Shown: in pieces, positions 9,298-18,027 of the stretch
Numbering within the stretch: position 1 is the stretch's first letter
Layout of the letters: the number at the start of each line of letters is the position of its first letter
Source: Rothia mucilaginosa
GTDB lineage: Bacteria > Actinomycetota > Actinomycetes > Actinomycetales > Micrococcaceae
Reading direction: 5' to 3'
Assembly: GCF_019334805.1 (NCBI RefSeq)
Contig: NZ_CP079822.1
Coordinates: forward strand, 1,302,001 to 1,366,000
Length of the DNA stretch: 64,000 bases
Notes under the pieces: model-generated
The model's database searches: none
What the model saw: the letters and a program-made list of their open reading frames with translations, nothing else
What the model was told of the DNA's origin: nothing
Position numbers and translations under genes: made by a program

Positions 9298-10626
9298 ATG
9301 CCCGATACGCCCATGAGCATCAACGCCATCAACTACGGCGCAGACCCCACCGGTGCCAAAGACTCCACCGCAGCCATCCAGCGCGCAGTCGACGACGTCG
9401 CCGCACGCGGTGGCGGATCCGTAGAACTGCCCCGCGGCATCTACCGCGTCTCCTACCCCTTCATCGACATTAAGCACCGCGTCGAAATCTTCGGCTACGG
9501 CTCCTCAACCGTCGTCATCGCGCACTCCGACCGCGCCATCCCCACCACCGCCAACGGCCACACCGAATACACCGGCGTGTTCCACGTCGGCAGCTACACC
9601 ACCCCCGTCTACGGCAACTACAACGCCAACAAGCCCATGCGCATGGGCGTACGCAACCTGCACATCCGCACCAACGCCGCAAACACCCCCATCAGCAGAT
9701 ACCCGCTCGATGCGCACACCACCCCGCTGAACAACGTCGCCGGCGTCATCTTCCACACCCACCTGACCGGCGACATGCTCAACGAGCCGGACATCGTGCC
9801 CGTTATCGCAGGCGTGGAAGTCTGGGACACCGCCATCGGCGTCGCCGTGCTCGGCCTGGACGACCAGGGCATGAAAATTGATGATGTGACCATCCGCCGC
9901 ACCCTCAACCAGGGCCTGCTGCTCGGCAAGCCCGTCGGTCACCCCCGCCGCCCCAACGAAGGCCAAAACTCCGGCGCGGCAGACAACAAACTGCGCGGCG
10001 TAGACGTTGCCGAAGCGAACCTCAGCGGTGGCTCCTACGCCGGTGTCGAGGTGTACGCGGCGCAGGCGAAGTTCGAAAACTGCTCCAGCAACAGCAACCA
10101 CCGCACCAGCAACAAGAACGCCCTCTACGAGCCCGCCACCCGCCACGCCGGCGCAGGCTGGATCGTGCAGGGTGAACGCAACATGTTCATCGGCTGCACC
10201 GCACGCTCCAACGCGGGCCACGGCTGGCTTGTTGAATGGGCACATAACATCTTCATCGGATGCGAAGCGGAAGGCTCCAGCTGGGCTGGCACCGTCAGCG
10301 GTGCCGCCGGTGCTGACGAGGCCGCCAACTGGTACATCAGCCGCAATGCGCGCGGTACCCGCATGGTCGCGCCTGTCTCCTACAACCCCCCGGAGAAGCC
10401 CGCCTCCCTGTACGGCTTCTACATTGAAAACAAGATTTACGACCTGCGCATCACCGAAGGCACCGCCAAGGACGACCGCATCGGTGAGGGTAATATGCTC
10501 GGCCGCCGCGTGTACGTTACCGGCGCAATCGGCGCGAATGTGGTTATTGAGGTTGAGGAACTGCGCCACTCCACCTCGCCCGCCGGTCAGCTCACCAAGG
10601 AAGCTTATAACGTGATGCGCGGCTAG
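9298..10626 (+). CDS. Right-handed beta-helix (pectate-lyase-3-like) protein, paralogue 2
   Basis: A 442-residue tandem paralogue of the preceding gene, similar along its whole length: the same GADPTGAKDSTAAIQ N-terminal motif, the same GGGSVELPRGIYRVSYPF rung, and the same NMFIGCTA / NAGHGWLVEW core. Most visible differences are conservative. Codon choice is more strongly C-ending than in paralogue 1, which suggests the duplication is not very recent. It also lacks a signal peptide. The ribosome binding site is weak, and the in-frame ATG at 9313 is an alternative start. The function is presumably carbohydrate-related, but nothing in the sequence shows the substrate. Confidence 0.8.
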   Translation: MPDTPMSINAINYGADPTGAKDSTAAIQRAVDDVAARGGGSVELPRGIYRVSYPFIDIKHRVEIFGYGSSTVVIAHSDRAIPTTANGHTEYTGVFHVGSYTTPVYGNYNANKPMRMGVRNLHIRTNAANTPISRYPLDAHTTPLNNVAGVIFHTHLTGDMLNEPDIVPVIAGVEVWDTAIGVAVLGLDDQGMKIDDVTIRRTLNQGLLLGKPVGHPRRPNEGQNSGAADNKLRGVDVAEANLSGGSYAGVEVYAAQAKFENCSSNSNHRTSNKNALYEPATRHAGAGWIVQGERNMFIGCTARSNAGHGWLVEWAHNIFIGCEAEGSSWAGTVSGAAGADEAANWYISRNARGTRMVAPVSYNPPEKPASLYGFYIENKIYDLRITEGTAKDDRIGEGNMLGRRVYVTGAIGANVVIEVEELRHSTSPAGQLTKEAYNVMRG

Positions 10627-11122
10627 TAGAGGCTGACGGTCGCTACTAGACACGCCCGAACCGGTTCGGGACTTTCCTGTGAATCGTAATGCAGGGGCGT
10701 GTGCCCTAGTGGGCGCGTTATACCGCGATATATCAGCTAAAAATCAAAGCAGCTGCGAATGGAATACATACCATTCGTAGCTGCTTTGTTGTTTAGAACA
10801 ATGTTTAATTTTTAGTTGATAAAAGTCTCAATTAAATATTGAATAAAATATCAATATGTACTTTAAACTTTCTATGGCGGTGTAAAACAGTCCATTCACT
10901 GTGCACCACCATAGCCGTGCAATAGCATGCGGGACGATTACCGATTGGCACACACCAAAACTGCATCGTCGCACGTCAGCCCCTATTCATTGCCGCTTCT
11001 TACTATTCCTCAACGAAAGCTTTCCTCCCTTTTCCTATTCGCTCCATTTGGCGACACCACGGTCGACCCAAAAATCGGTTCCTTCCGGCCGGTTCCCAAC
11101 CACAATTACATAAGGACAACCC
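10627..11122. other. Non-coding stretch before SLH-like gene
   Basis: About 500 bp. It contains the terminator at 10746-10793, then a strongly AT-rich segment (about 10795-10870). A stem-loop at 10872-10914 pairs ctatgg-cggtg with cacc-accatag. It is followed by the probable promoter and leader of the SLH-like gene. No open frame here looks like a protein. Confidence 0.5.
10746..10793 (+). terminator. Terminator after beta-helix paralogue 2
   Basis: A 17-bp stem (aaagcagctgcgaatgg with ccattcgtagctgcttt, one mismatch) closes an 8-nt loop, followed by gttgttt. Confidence 0.85.
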
Positions 11123-11926
11123 ATGTTTCCGGTTATTTCTCGAGCGCTCACACCCGCTCCCCGCGCACGCCGCACCCTTGCCCTCACCCTCACACTTGCC
11201 CTCGGTGCCGTACCCGTCACCTCCGCGGCGAGCGCACAGCCTGCCGCCGCAGAACCCGCAGTGAACCTGCAGCTCGTCATCAAGGCACAGCAGCCCAAGG
11301 ACGACCCCGCATACCTAGAATGCGTCGCCACCTTTGTTGGCACCATGAACGCCACCCCCGGCGTGTGGGCGGTCTGCCACGGCTACCTCGACAGCGAAGA
11401 ATACACCGTCACCCGCCGCCACAGCACCGCAACCGTCACCCGCGGCCAGCTCGTACGCATGCTCTACCGCATGGCGGGATCCCCGACCGTCAAGAACCTA
11501 CCCAAGACCTCCCCCTACAAGGACGTGGCAACCACCGACCCCGACTACGCCGCGTACATTTGGGCGGCGGACGCGGGCATCACCTCCGGCTGGGATGATG
11601 GGCTCTTCCACCCGGATGACTACGCCACCCGCAACACCCTCGCCGCGTTCCTCTACCGTGCCGCAGGTAGCCCCGATGGTGCCGCACGCATGCGCCAGAT
11701 TCGCCGCCCGCTACGTGCCGAAGCTAAGAAGGTTGAGCAGTTCAAGACCGAAAACCGTTGGGCAGCCCGCACGCTCGGTGCCTACCCCGAAGCCGATCGC
11801 GACGGTGACGGCGCAGTAGACGTGGTGGACCCCGCCAGCCCCCTGTACTTCTCTGACGCCCTGTACATGCTCAAGGCGTACAGCGATAAGGGCCTGAAGG
11901 TTGTGGGCACTCCCGTCGTTGACTAG
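11123..11926 (+). CDS. Secreted SLH-like domain protein
   Basis: A 267-residue protein with a classical signal peptide: a basic N-terminus (residues 9-17), a hydrophobic stretch of about 20 residues, and a likely cut after ASA near residue 37. Two S-layer-homology-like repeats follow, with VTRGQLVRMLYRMAGSP, YAAYIWAADAGITSGW and TRNTLAAFLYRAAGSP. Such repeats usually tether proteins to the wall or form surface modules. Near the C-terminus, ADRDGDGAVDVVD resembles a calcium-binding dockerin/EF loop. The start is supported by ataaggacaaccc before the ATG. The gene stands alone. Confidence 0.8.
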   Translation: MFPVISRALTPAPRARRTLALTLTLALGAVPVTSAASAQPAAAEPAVNLQLVIKAQQPKDDPAYLECVATFVGTMNATPGVWAVCHGYLDSEEYTVTRRHSTATVTRGQLVRMLYRMAGSPTVKNLPKTSPYKDVATTDPDYAAYIWAADAGITSGWDDGLFHPDDYATRNTLAAFLYRAAGSPDGAARMRQIRRPLRAEAKKVEQFKTENRWAARTLGAYPEADRDGDGAVDVVDPASPLYFSDALYMLKAYSDKGLKVVGTPVVD

Positions 11927-12157
11927 GAGGCCGTTGACTAGGAGTAATATCGACTATATTCAGTGCTCTAACTAGATTCAGCGCTGACTAGCGTATATAT
12001 TCACCGCCCGCCGGTGCGACCCAATGGGTTGCGCAGGCGGGCGGTGCTCTGTTCCGGGTGCTGTGCTGTTCTGGCAGGTTGCGAGCGCCCGTGCCCGCCG
12101 CGCCATCGCCTCCGTGCAATGAAGGGCGCCTGCTCTGCACCCGCTAAGCTAGAAGGC

Positions 12158-12958
12158 ATGAAGATTGCCACCTGGAACATCAACTCAATCCGCGCCCGCG
12201 AAAACCGCGTCGAAGACTGGCTCGACGAACACGACGTTGACGTGCTCGCCCTGCAAGAAACCAAAACCAAAGACGAAACCTTCCCCTTCGACCTCTTCGA
12301 ATTCATGGGCTACGAGGTTGCGCACTTCGGCCTGAATCAGTGGAATGGCGTGGCAATCGCCTCCCGAGTCGGCCTCGAAGATGTGCAACGCGGCTTCGAT
12401 AACCAGCCGCACTTCGGCAAGCCCGGCGAACCCGAGGTGCTGGAGGCGCGCGCTATCGGTGCGACCTGCGGCGGCGTGCGCATCTGGAGCCTCTACGTGC
12501 CCAATGGCCGCGGCCTGACCGACCCGCACATGGACTACAAGCTCCGCTGGATGGAGGCGCTCCGCCAGAACGTGCACAACGAACTGGCTGCCAACCCGCA
12601 GGCGCAGCTCGCCCTGGTCGGTGACTGGAACGTCGCCCCCGAAGACACCGACGTGTGGGATATTGACTTCTTCCTGCGCAACGAAATGACCCACGTGTCC
12701 GAACCTGAACGCCGCGCCTTCGCCGCCCTGCTCGAAGAAGGCATGGTGGACGTAGTACGCCCGCACACCCCGGGCGAGTACACCTATTGGGACTACCAGG
12801 CGGGCCGCTTCACCAAGGACGAGGGCATGCGTATTGACTTCCAGCTGTTCTCGCCCGCGCTCGCCGCACGCGTGGAACGCGCCTGGATCGATAAGGTCGA
12901 GCGCGCCGGTGAAGGCGCAAGCGATCACACGCCGGTCGTGGTTGAGATTGCCGACTAG
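12158..12958 (+). CDS. xth: Exodeoxyribonuclease III / AP endonuclease
   Basis: A 266-residue enzyme of the ExoIII family, acting in base excision repair by cutting at abasic sites and trimming 3' ends. Motifs are MKIATWNINSIR at the start, LALQETK (metal-binding Glu), GDWNVAPEDTD, and SDHTPVVVEI at the end. The ATG at 12158 gives the conserved family start; 48 further in-frame codons upstream do not look like protein. TAAGCT ends 7 nt before this ATG, so the transcript may be leaderless. Confidence 0.95.
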   Translation: MKIATWNINSIRARENRVEDWLDEHDVDVLALQETKTKDETFPFDLFEFMGYEVAHFGLNQWNGVAIASRVGLEDVQRGFDNQPHFGKPGEPEVLEARAIGATCGGVRIWSLYVPNGRGLTDPHMDYKLRWMEALRQNVHNELAANPQAQLALVGDWNVAPEDTDVWDIDFFLRNEMTHVSEPERRAFAALLEEGMVDVVRPHTPGEYTYWDYQAGRFTKDEGMRIDFQLFSPALAARVERAWIDKVERAGEGASDHTPVVVEIAD

Positions 12959-12991
12959 ACCGAGCGCATAGCTTGCCGTAGAACCGCGTGT

Positions 12992-13029
12992 AGCAAGGAG
13001 GCGGGGGAGGGGTCCCTCGCCTCCTTGCT
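12992..13029 (+). terminator. Hairpin after xth
   Basis: agcaaggaggcg pairs perfectly with cgcctccttgct. No T-run follows. Confidence 0.65.
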
Positions 13030-13120
13030 GTATCTGCAGGTGCTTCTGTTCCTGTGCGCCTGCCCTTGTGTGTCTGTCCCTGTGTTTCTGTTGATATTTC
13101 GGGGTTTCTGTGTAGCTTAG

Positions 13121-13149
13121 TTGAAAAGTTCGACTAGACGAACTATTGT
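13121..13149 (+). promoter_or_regulatory. mntA promoter with GTTC-N8-GAAC operator
   Basis: A TTGAAA -35 (13121-13126) and TATTGT -10 (13144-13149) are separated by 17 bp. A near-perfect 18-bp palindrome, AGTTCGACTAGACGAACT (13127-13144), fills the spacer. Its GTTC-N8-GAAC layout matches the MntR operator layout I recall from corynebacteria. Binding would block RNA polymerase, which fits manganese-dependent repression. Confidence 0.6.
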
Positions 13150-13287
13150 TAAATTCCGCCCGGGACGACAGGCAAAAGCGCATTATGATGCCTGCGCAGA
13201 CACAACCGTGTCCCTAGCGTCCCGGCGCGGCAAATCCCATACATCAACCACATACTCAAACCCGTGACTTCCAATGAAGGATGCCTC

Positions 13288-14250
13288 ATGAACGCTTTCA
13301 CCCTCGCAGGCAGCAACGCACGCCGCCTCGTCCAGGCGCTCTGCGCCGCCCTCGCACTCACCCTGCTACTCGTGCTCACCGGTTGCGGCACCACTGCTAG
13401 CACCACCGATGGTGCTAAGAGCAGTAGTGGCAAGAAGACCGTGCTCACCACTTTCACCGTGCTCGCAGACATCGCCCGCAACGTGGCAGGCGACGACCTG
13501 AACGTCGAATCCCTCACCAAGCCCGGCGCAGAGATTCACGAGTACGAGCCCACCCCCTCCGACCTGAAGAAGGCACACGCCGCCGACCTGGTGCTTGACA
13601 ACGGCCTGAACCTCGAATCCTGGTTCGCGAAGTTCGTTGAAGAATCCCACGCTAAGCACGTGACCGTCTCCGAGGGGGTCACGCCCATCTCCATTACCGA
13701 GGACGCCTACGAGGGTAAGCCCAACCCCCACGCCTGGATGAGCCCCAGCAACGTGCAGAAGTACGTGGACGTGATGATTCGCGAATTTAGCGCCCTCGAC
13801 CCGGCCCACGCCGCCGACTACAAGTCCCGCGGCGAAGCCTACAAGAAGCAGCTGCAGGACGTGCGTGACGAGCTCGTCAAGGAAATCTCCACTCTGCCCG
13901 AGAACCAGCGCGCACTCGTCACCTGCGAAGGCGCCTTCTCCTACCTGGCGGCAGACGCGGGCCTGAAGGAAAAGTACATTTGGGCGGTCAACTCCGAACA
14001 GCAGGCGACTCCCTCGCAGATTTCCTCCGCAATCGATTACGTGCGCCAGAACCAGGTGCCCGCCGTGTTCTGCGAATCCACCGTCTCTGACAACCCGATG
14101 CGCCAGGTAGCCGACGCCACCGGCGCACGATTCGGCGGCGTGCTCTACGTGGACTCGCTCTCCGAGGCGAACGGCCCCGTGCCCACCTACCTGGACATGA
14201 TCCGCTACGACGCACGCACCATCGTGGCGGGCCTCAAGGGCAACTCCTAA
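13288..14250 (+). CDS. mntA: Manganese/zinc ABC transporter substrate-binding lipoprotein
   Basis: A 320-residue cluster A-I metal-binding protein (MntA/SitA/TroA type). It carries a lipoprotein signal with lipobox LTGC (Cys about 31), so it is anchored outside the membrane. Expected ligand regions are visible: EIHEYEPTPSD, NPHAWMSP, TCEGAFSYLA and the C-terminal YVDSLSE. No His-rich loop is present, which favours manganese or iron over zinc. The ATG at 13288 has gaagga 6 nt upstream and is preferred to an in-frame GTG at 13264. It leads the operon with the ATPase and permease genes; the promoter contains a candidate MntR site. Confidence 0.9.
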   Translation: MNAFTLAGSNARRLVQALCAALALTLLLVLTGCGTTASTTDGAKSSSGKKTVLTTFTVLADIARNVAGDDLNVESLTKPGAEIHEYEPTPSDLKKAHAADLVLDNGLNLESWFAKFVEESHAKHVTVSEGVTPISITEDAYEGKPNPHAWMSPSNVQKYVDVMIREFSALDPAHAADYKSRGEAYKKQLQDVRDELVKEISTLPENQRALVTCEGAFSYLAADAGLKEKYIWAVNSEQQATPSQISSAIDYVRQNQVPAVFCESTVSDNPMRQVADATGARFGGVLYVDSLSEANGPVPTYLDMIRYDARTIVAGLKGNS

Positions 14251-14436
14251 ACCCCGAATAAGCCCGGCATAAACCCGGGTAAACCCCAAACCCCCGATAG
14301 GATAGGAGGGGCGGTCGCCTTCACGGCTCCGCTCCTCCCACGCCGTTAACACTCGCTCACACAGCACCCACTCACCACCACACAAGCAAGTACACCCGCC
14401 GCACGCATACGGTGACCACCAGAAAGAACACAAGGA

Positions 14437-15267
14437 ATGAGCACTCTTCTCAGCTGCGAAAATGTGCACGTGAACTACGGGCCAGTCCGCGCCCTCACCG
14501 GCGCATCCTTCACCCTGGACACCGGGCGTATCTGCGGCCTGATCGGCATGAACGGCTCCGGCAAATCCACCCTCTTCAAAGCCATCATGGGGGTCGTGCC
14601 CGTGCACGCCGGCAGCATCACCCTCGACGGGCAGCCCGTCGGCGGTCACCGTGGCGGTCGCAGCAAGAACGCGCATCACCGCGCCGGACTCGTCAGCTAC
14701 GTGCCGCAGAGCGAAGAAATCGACTGGACCTTCCCCATCTCCGTGCGTGAGGTTGTCAGCATGGGACGCTACCGCAACCTCGGCATCACCCGCCGCCTGC
14801 GTGCCGCGGACCGTGCCGCCGTGGATGAGGCGCTCGCCCGCGTGGAACTGACCGACCTTGCCGACCGTCAGATTGGGGCGCTCTCGGGCGGTCAGCGTAA
14901 GCGCGCCTTCGTGGCACGCGCTATCGCCCAGGGTGCCCAGCTGCTGCTGCTGGATGAGCCCTTCGCCGGCGTGGACAAGCGCAGCGAGGCGATGCTCATG
15001 CAGGTCATCAAACAGCTGCGCGACGAGGGCGCAACCGTGCTGGTTTCCACGCACGACTTGGCGACCCTGCGCCAGTTCGCCGACGAGGCGCTACTGCTGC
15101 GCGGCGAGATTCTGATGCACGACACCCCGGAGAAGGTGCTCGCCCCCGAGAACCTGGTGCGTGCCTTCGGCATGGAAGTGGACGCCGGCGCGTCGGTCGC
15201 TACCGCTGCCCCCGGCGCTGCTACCTCCGGCACTACTACGATCAGCTCTGCGGAAGGGAAGAACTAA
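14437..15267 (+). CDS. mntB: Metal ABC transporter ATP-binding protein
   Basis: A 276-residue ATPase with Walker A GMNGSGKS (about 37-43), signature LSGGQRKRAFVARAI, Walker B LLLLDEPFAGVD and an H-loop STHD. The segment VPQSEEIDWTFPISVREVV is characteristic of Mn/Zn-type importers. The last 25 residues form an Ala/Thr/Ser-rich extension. It lies 186 bp after mntA, and its stop abuts the permease start directly (TAA then ATG). Confidence 0.93.
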   Translation: MSTLLSCENVHVNYGPVRALTGASFTLDTGRICGLIGMNGSGKSTLFKAIMGVVPVHAGSITLDGQPVGGHRGGRSKNAHHRAGLVSYVPQSEEIDWTFPISVREVVSMGRYRNLGITRRLRAADRAAVDEALARVELTDLADRQIGALSGGQRKRAFVARAIAQGAQLLLLDEPFAGVDKRSEAMLMQVIKQLRDEGATVLVSTHDLATLRQFADEALLLRGEILMHDTPEKVLAPENLVRAFGMEVDAGASVATAAPGAATSGTTTISSAEGKN

Positions 15268-16146
15268 ATGGACATCCTCAACTTTCTGGTGGAGCCGCTG
15301 ACCCTGCCCTTCATGCTCCGCGCATTCGTGGTCACCGTCATTGCCGCCGCCGTCTGCGCCCTGCTGTCCTGCTGGCTCGTGCTGCTCGGCTGGTCGCTTA
15401 TGGGCGACGCGATCTCGCACGCGGTGCTACCCGGCGTGGTGCTCGCCTACATTTTCGGTGCGCCCTTCGCGGTGGGTGCGGTCATTGCCGCGCTCCTGGC
15501 AGTGGCGCTCATCGGCGGGGTGCGGCGCAGCGGCCGCGTGCGTGAGGACGCCGCGATTGGCATCGTGTTTACGACCATGTTCGCGTTCGGTCTGGTGCTG
15601 ATTTCGGTCACGCCGTCGAATACCGACCTGAACCATATTCTCTTCGGTAACGTGCTGGGTGTGTCCTGGTCGGACGTCTGGCAGGTCGCTATCCTCGCGG
15701 TGATTGTTGCCGCCGTGCTGCTGGTGAAACGCCGCGACTTCGTGCTGTACGCCTTCGACCCGGGCTTTGCGCAGGCGGTGGGGTTGCGTCCGCGTCTGCT
15801 CGGCGCGCTGCTGCTCATTATGCTGGCGCTGACCTCGGTGGTGGCGCTGCAGATTGTGGGCGTGGTGCTGGTCGTGGCGATGCTCGTCATCCCCGGCTCC
15901 ACGGCACGCCTGATCACTGACCGGTTTGTGCCGATGCTCGCGGTGAGCGTGGGAGTCTCCCTGGTGGGCACGCTGACCGGCCTGTACGCCAGCTACCACG
16001 CGGATGTATCCCCCGGCGGTGCCGTGGTCGTCACGCAGGGCCTACTGTTTGCCCTGGCGTACGTGTTCGCCCCGCGCTACGGTCTGCTGGGCAGGATGCG
16101 TGCCCGCCGGCTCAGCGTGACGGCAACAGAGCGTGACGGCGCCTGA
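15268..16146 (+). CDS. mntC: Metal ABC transporter permease (ABC-3 family)
   Basis: A 292-residue integral membrane protein with about eight spans, of the ABC-3 permease family. MGDAISHAVLPGVVLAYIFG near the N-terminus and FDPGFAQAVGLRP in the cytoplasmic coupling region are family hallmarks. It begins immediately after the stop of mntB and ends at a strong bidirectional terminator. With mntA and mntB it forms a complete importer. Confidence 0.93.
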   Translation: MDILNFLVEPLTLPFMLRAFVVTVIAAAVCALLSCWLVLLGWSLMGDAISHAVLPGVVLAYIFGAPFAVGAVIAALLAVALIGGVRRSGRVREDAAIGIVFTTMFAFGLVLISVTPSNTDLNHILFGNVLGVSWSDVWQVAILAVIVAAVLLVKRRDFVLYAFDPGFAQAVGLRPRLLGALLLIMLALTSVVALQIVGVVLVVAMLVIPGSTARLITDRFVPMLAVSVGVSLVGTLTGLYASYHADVSPGGAVVVTQGLLFALAYVFAPRYGLLGRMRARRLSVTATERDGA

Positions 16147-16209
16147 ACCCCGGTAGCTGAGCCGTCAGCTTCCTAAGTAAGCTCACTGAATACACTCACC
16201 GAATACAGC

Positions 16210-16248
16210 AATAGGCGGAAAGTCCCACCGTGGGGCTTTCCGCCTATT
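16210..16248. terminator. Bidirectional terminator between mntC and mntR
   Basis: aataggcggaaagtccca pairs with tggggctttccgcctatt around a 3-nt loop. It serves the converging mntC and mntR genes. Confidence 0.8.
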
Positions 16249-16323
16249 GCTATCTTCTGAAGGTTTAGTCGCGCCTGCTCGCCCGGCTTGTCGGGCTAGA
16301 AGCCCGCCGCTAACGCGCTGTAC

Positions 16324-17055
16324 CTAACGCACCGTGCGGGATACGAACAGGGAGGCGGTCGCCTCCGCACCCAACGGAATAATCGTGCCGCCGGGCTTCA
16401 CCGCACCGGCCGCGTCTGTCTCGTGCAGGTTGCCGGAACCGGCACCAACCACGCTCACGTTCACCGCCTCAGAGAAGGGTGCTCCCTCCTCAATGTGCAG
16501 GCGCACACCGGGCACAAAACCGTGGCCCTGCAGGTAGCGCAGCAGGCGCGGGTCGTCATCGTTAATGCGTTCGAGCACGACCGTTTCGCCGGGTTCGCAC
16601 TGGCTCAGCGGCACGGTCTGCGGAAAACTAATGTGCCCCGAAGAGTCGGGGATCGGGTCGCCGTGCGGGTCGCGGGGCGGGTGCCCCAGCAGGGTGTCGA
16701 TGCGGTCCACCATGAAGTCGGATACCGCGTGCTCCAGAACCTCCGCCTCGTCGTGCACACGGTCCCATGTGTAGCCGAGAGTCTCCACGAGGAACGTCTC
16801 GATGAGGCGGTGGCGGCGAATCATTGCCAGCGCGTAGGAGCGGCCGGTTTCAGTGAGCTCAATAGCGCCGTAGGGCTGATGCTCGATCAGGTCGGCGGCG
16901 GCGAGGCGCTTGAGGCCGTCAGATACCGAAGAAATGCGCAGGCCCATGCGCTCTGCCAGGGCGGATGCGGTGGCAGGGGTTTTGGTCCATTCTTCGAGGC
17001 TCCAGATTTCCTTGAGGTAGTTCTGGGTGCTGACGGAAAGTTCTGAAAGGGGCAT
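16324..17055 (-). CDS. mntR: DtxR/MntR-family metal-dependent repressor
   Basis: A 243-residue regulator. The N-terminal winged helix (about 1-75, with YLKEIWSLEEW and LAERMGLRISSVSDGLKRL) is followed by the metal-binding dimerisation domain (RRHRLIETFLVETLGY, HDEAEVLEHAVSD). A C-terminal SH3/FeoA-like domain completes it. Convergent with mntABC, it is the obvious candidate for their Mn-responsive repressor. TAAACT ends 7 nt before the ATG, implying a leaderless transcript. A palindrome overlapping that element suggests autoregulation. IdeR-like iron control cannot be excluded by sequence alone. Confidence 0.9.
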   Translation of the reverse strand: MPLSELSVSTQNYLKEIWSLEEWTKTPATASALAERMGLRISSVSDGLKRLAAADLIEHQPYGAIELTETGRSYALAMIRRHRLIETFLVETLGYTWDRVHDEAEVLEHAVSDFMVDRIDTLLGHPPRDPHGDPIPDSSGHISFPQTVPLSQCEPGETVVLERINDDDPRLLRYLQGHGFVPGVRLHIEEGAPFSEAVNVSVVGAGSGNLHETDAAGAVKPGGTIIPLGAEATASLFVSRTVR

Positions 17056-17056
17056 A

Positions 17057-17072
17057 AAGATAAGTTTACCTT
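17057..17072. promoter_or_regulatory. Palindrome over mntR -10/start, possible autoregulatory box
   Basis: aagataagtttacctt is a near-perfect 16-bp dyad (one mismatch pair). It covers the -10-like TAAACT and the expected transcription start of mntR. Its core resembles the DtxR-type AGGTTAG...CTAACCT pattern at about 10 of 15 positions. Protein binding is inferred. Confidence 0.4.
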
Positions 17073-17261
17073 TTCTCGGGTTTTGCCCGCCGGGATGATG
17101 GTTGCGGAAGCGGTGAAAATCCAGGCTTAAAGAGCGTCCCGCCCGGACGGTTCACCCCTGGCAGGGGGCGACCATCACGGGCGGGATCGGGGTGTTCGGT
17201 TCCGCGCTGGCAGGTACGAAAGGCTGGCAGACGCGAAAGAATGAGGGATGCGCGGCGACGG

Positions 17262-17945
17262 TTAGGTGGTGCGGCGGCGCGAACGGTCAATACGGGTCAG
17301 CAGTTCGATGAGCGCACCGCGTGCCGCCTGCTCCTCGTGCCAGAGGGAGCGGACGAGGGTGCGGCTGACCGCCTGGGTGGTGATGCCGAGTGCGGTTGCG
17401 GCGGCCTTCTGTTGGCCGCGCACGCCGGGTACGAGCAGGTTTACTACGCGCCATTCGGCGTCGGTGCGGTCGGCGCATACGCGGTAGAGCAGGCGTGCGG
17501 AGCCTGCGGCGAGGTCGGCGAGGTGGCGGTTGTCGGCGCTGACGCTGATGCAGCGTACGGGTGCGCCTCCTTGTGCTTCTTCGACGGCGAGGCGTGAGAA
17601 TTCGAGGGCGTCGCCGGTGCAGTCGGTGGTGCTGACGGCGCCGAGTGCGCCTGCGAATCGGGGGATGTTGAGCTCGCCGATTCCGATGCCGACCCAGAAG
17701 CCGTTATCGCGCGCGGCAATGAGCGCCGCGTGGAGTGCGTCGCTGGCGCGGTCGAAGGCGCCCTGAATTTCGTCAGGGTATGTCTGGGCGAAGGCAACAC
17801 GCGGGTTGAGCTTTGCGAGTTCGTCCGACAGTGCAGTGAGTGAGTGCTGTGCGGAACGTTGAATAAAGGTTAGAACGAACACCTTCCTATTATGCCGTAA
17901 AACCTTCAACAAGCGGCGTAAGGTTCGCCGTAATACCGGCAACAT
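17262..17945 (-). CDS. SatD-like / HTH-containing hypothetical protein
   Basis: A 227-residue protein. The N-terminal part, with VFVLTFIQRS and a FWVGIGIGELNIP segment, resembles a group of actinobacterial SatD-like proteins. The C-terminal part (about 165-205, GQQKAAATALGITTQAVSRTL) is a clear helix-turn-helix. A DNA-linked regulatory role is likely, but its target is unknown. The start ATG has agggg 6 nt upstream. It stands alone; a Zur-like palindrome lies about 100 bp upstream. Confidence 0.65.
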   Translation of the reverse strand: MLPVLRRTLRRLLKVLRHNRKVFVLTFIQRSAQHSLTALSDELAKLNPRVAFAQTYPDEIQGAFDRASDALHAALIAARDNGFWVGIGIGELNIPRFAGALGAVSTTDCTGDALEFSRLAVEEAQGGAPVRCISVSADNRHLADLAAGSARLLYRVCADRTDAEWRVVNLLVPGVRGQQKAAATALGITTQAVSRTLVRSLWHEEQAARGALIELLTRIDRSRRRTT

Positions 17946-18027
17946 TTAAACCCCTAAAAATGCGCATTGATAAGGGGAATTATCGTGAGCATGCACTGTG
18001 TGCAGAAATCCTTGAAAGGACGTAGAA

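Noticed and set aside
10927..11598. 223-codon ORF overlapping the SLH-like gene
   Set aside because: It is in another frame of a gene with a clear signal peptide, domain repeats and ribosome binding site; its product is Arg/Pro/His-rich noise.
13366..15054. 562-codon open frame on the minus strand across mntA and mntB
   Set aside because: It is antisense to two strongly supported genes. Long antisense frames are expected in GC-rich coding DNA, and its product has no recognisable motif.
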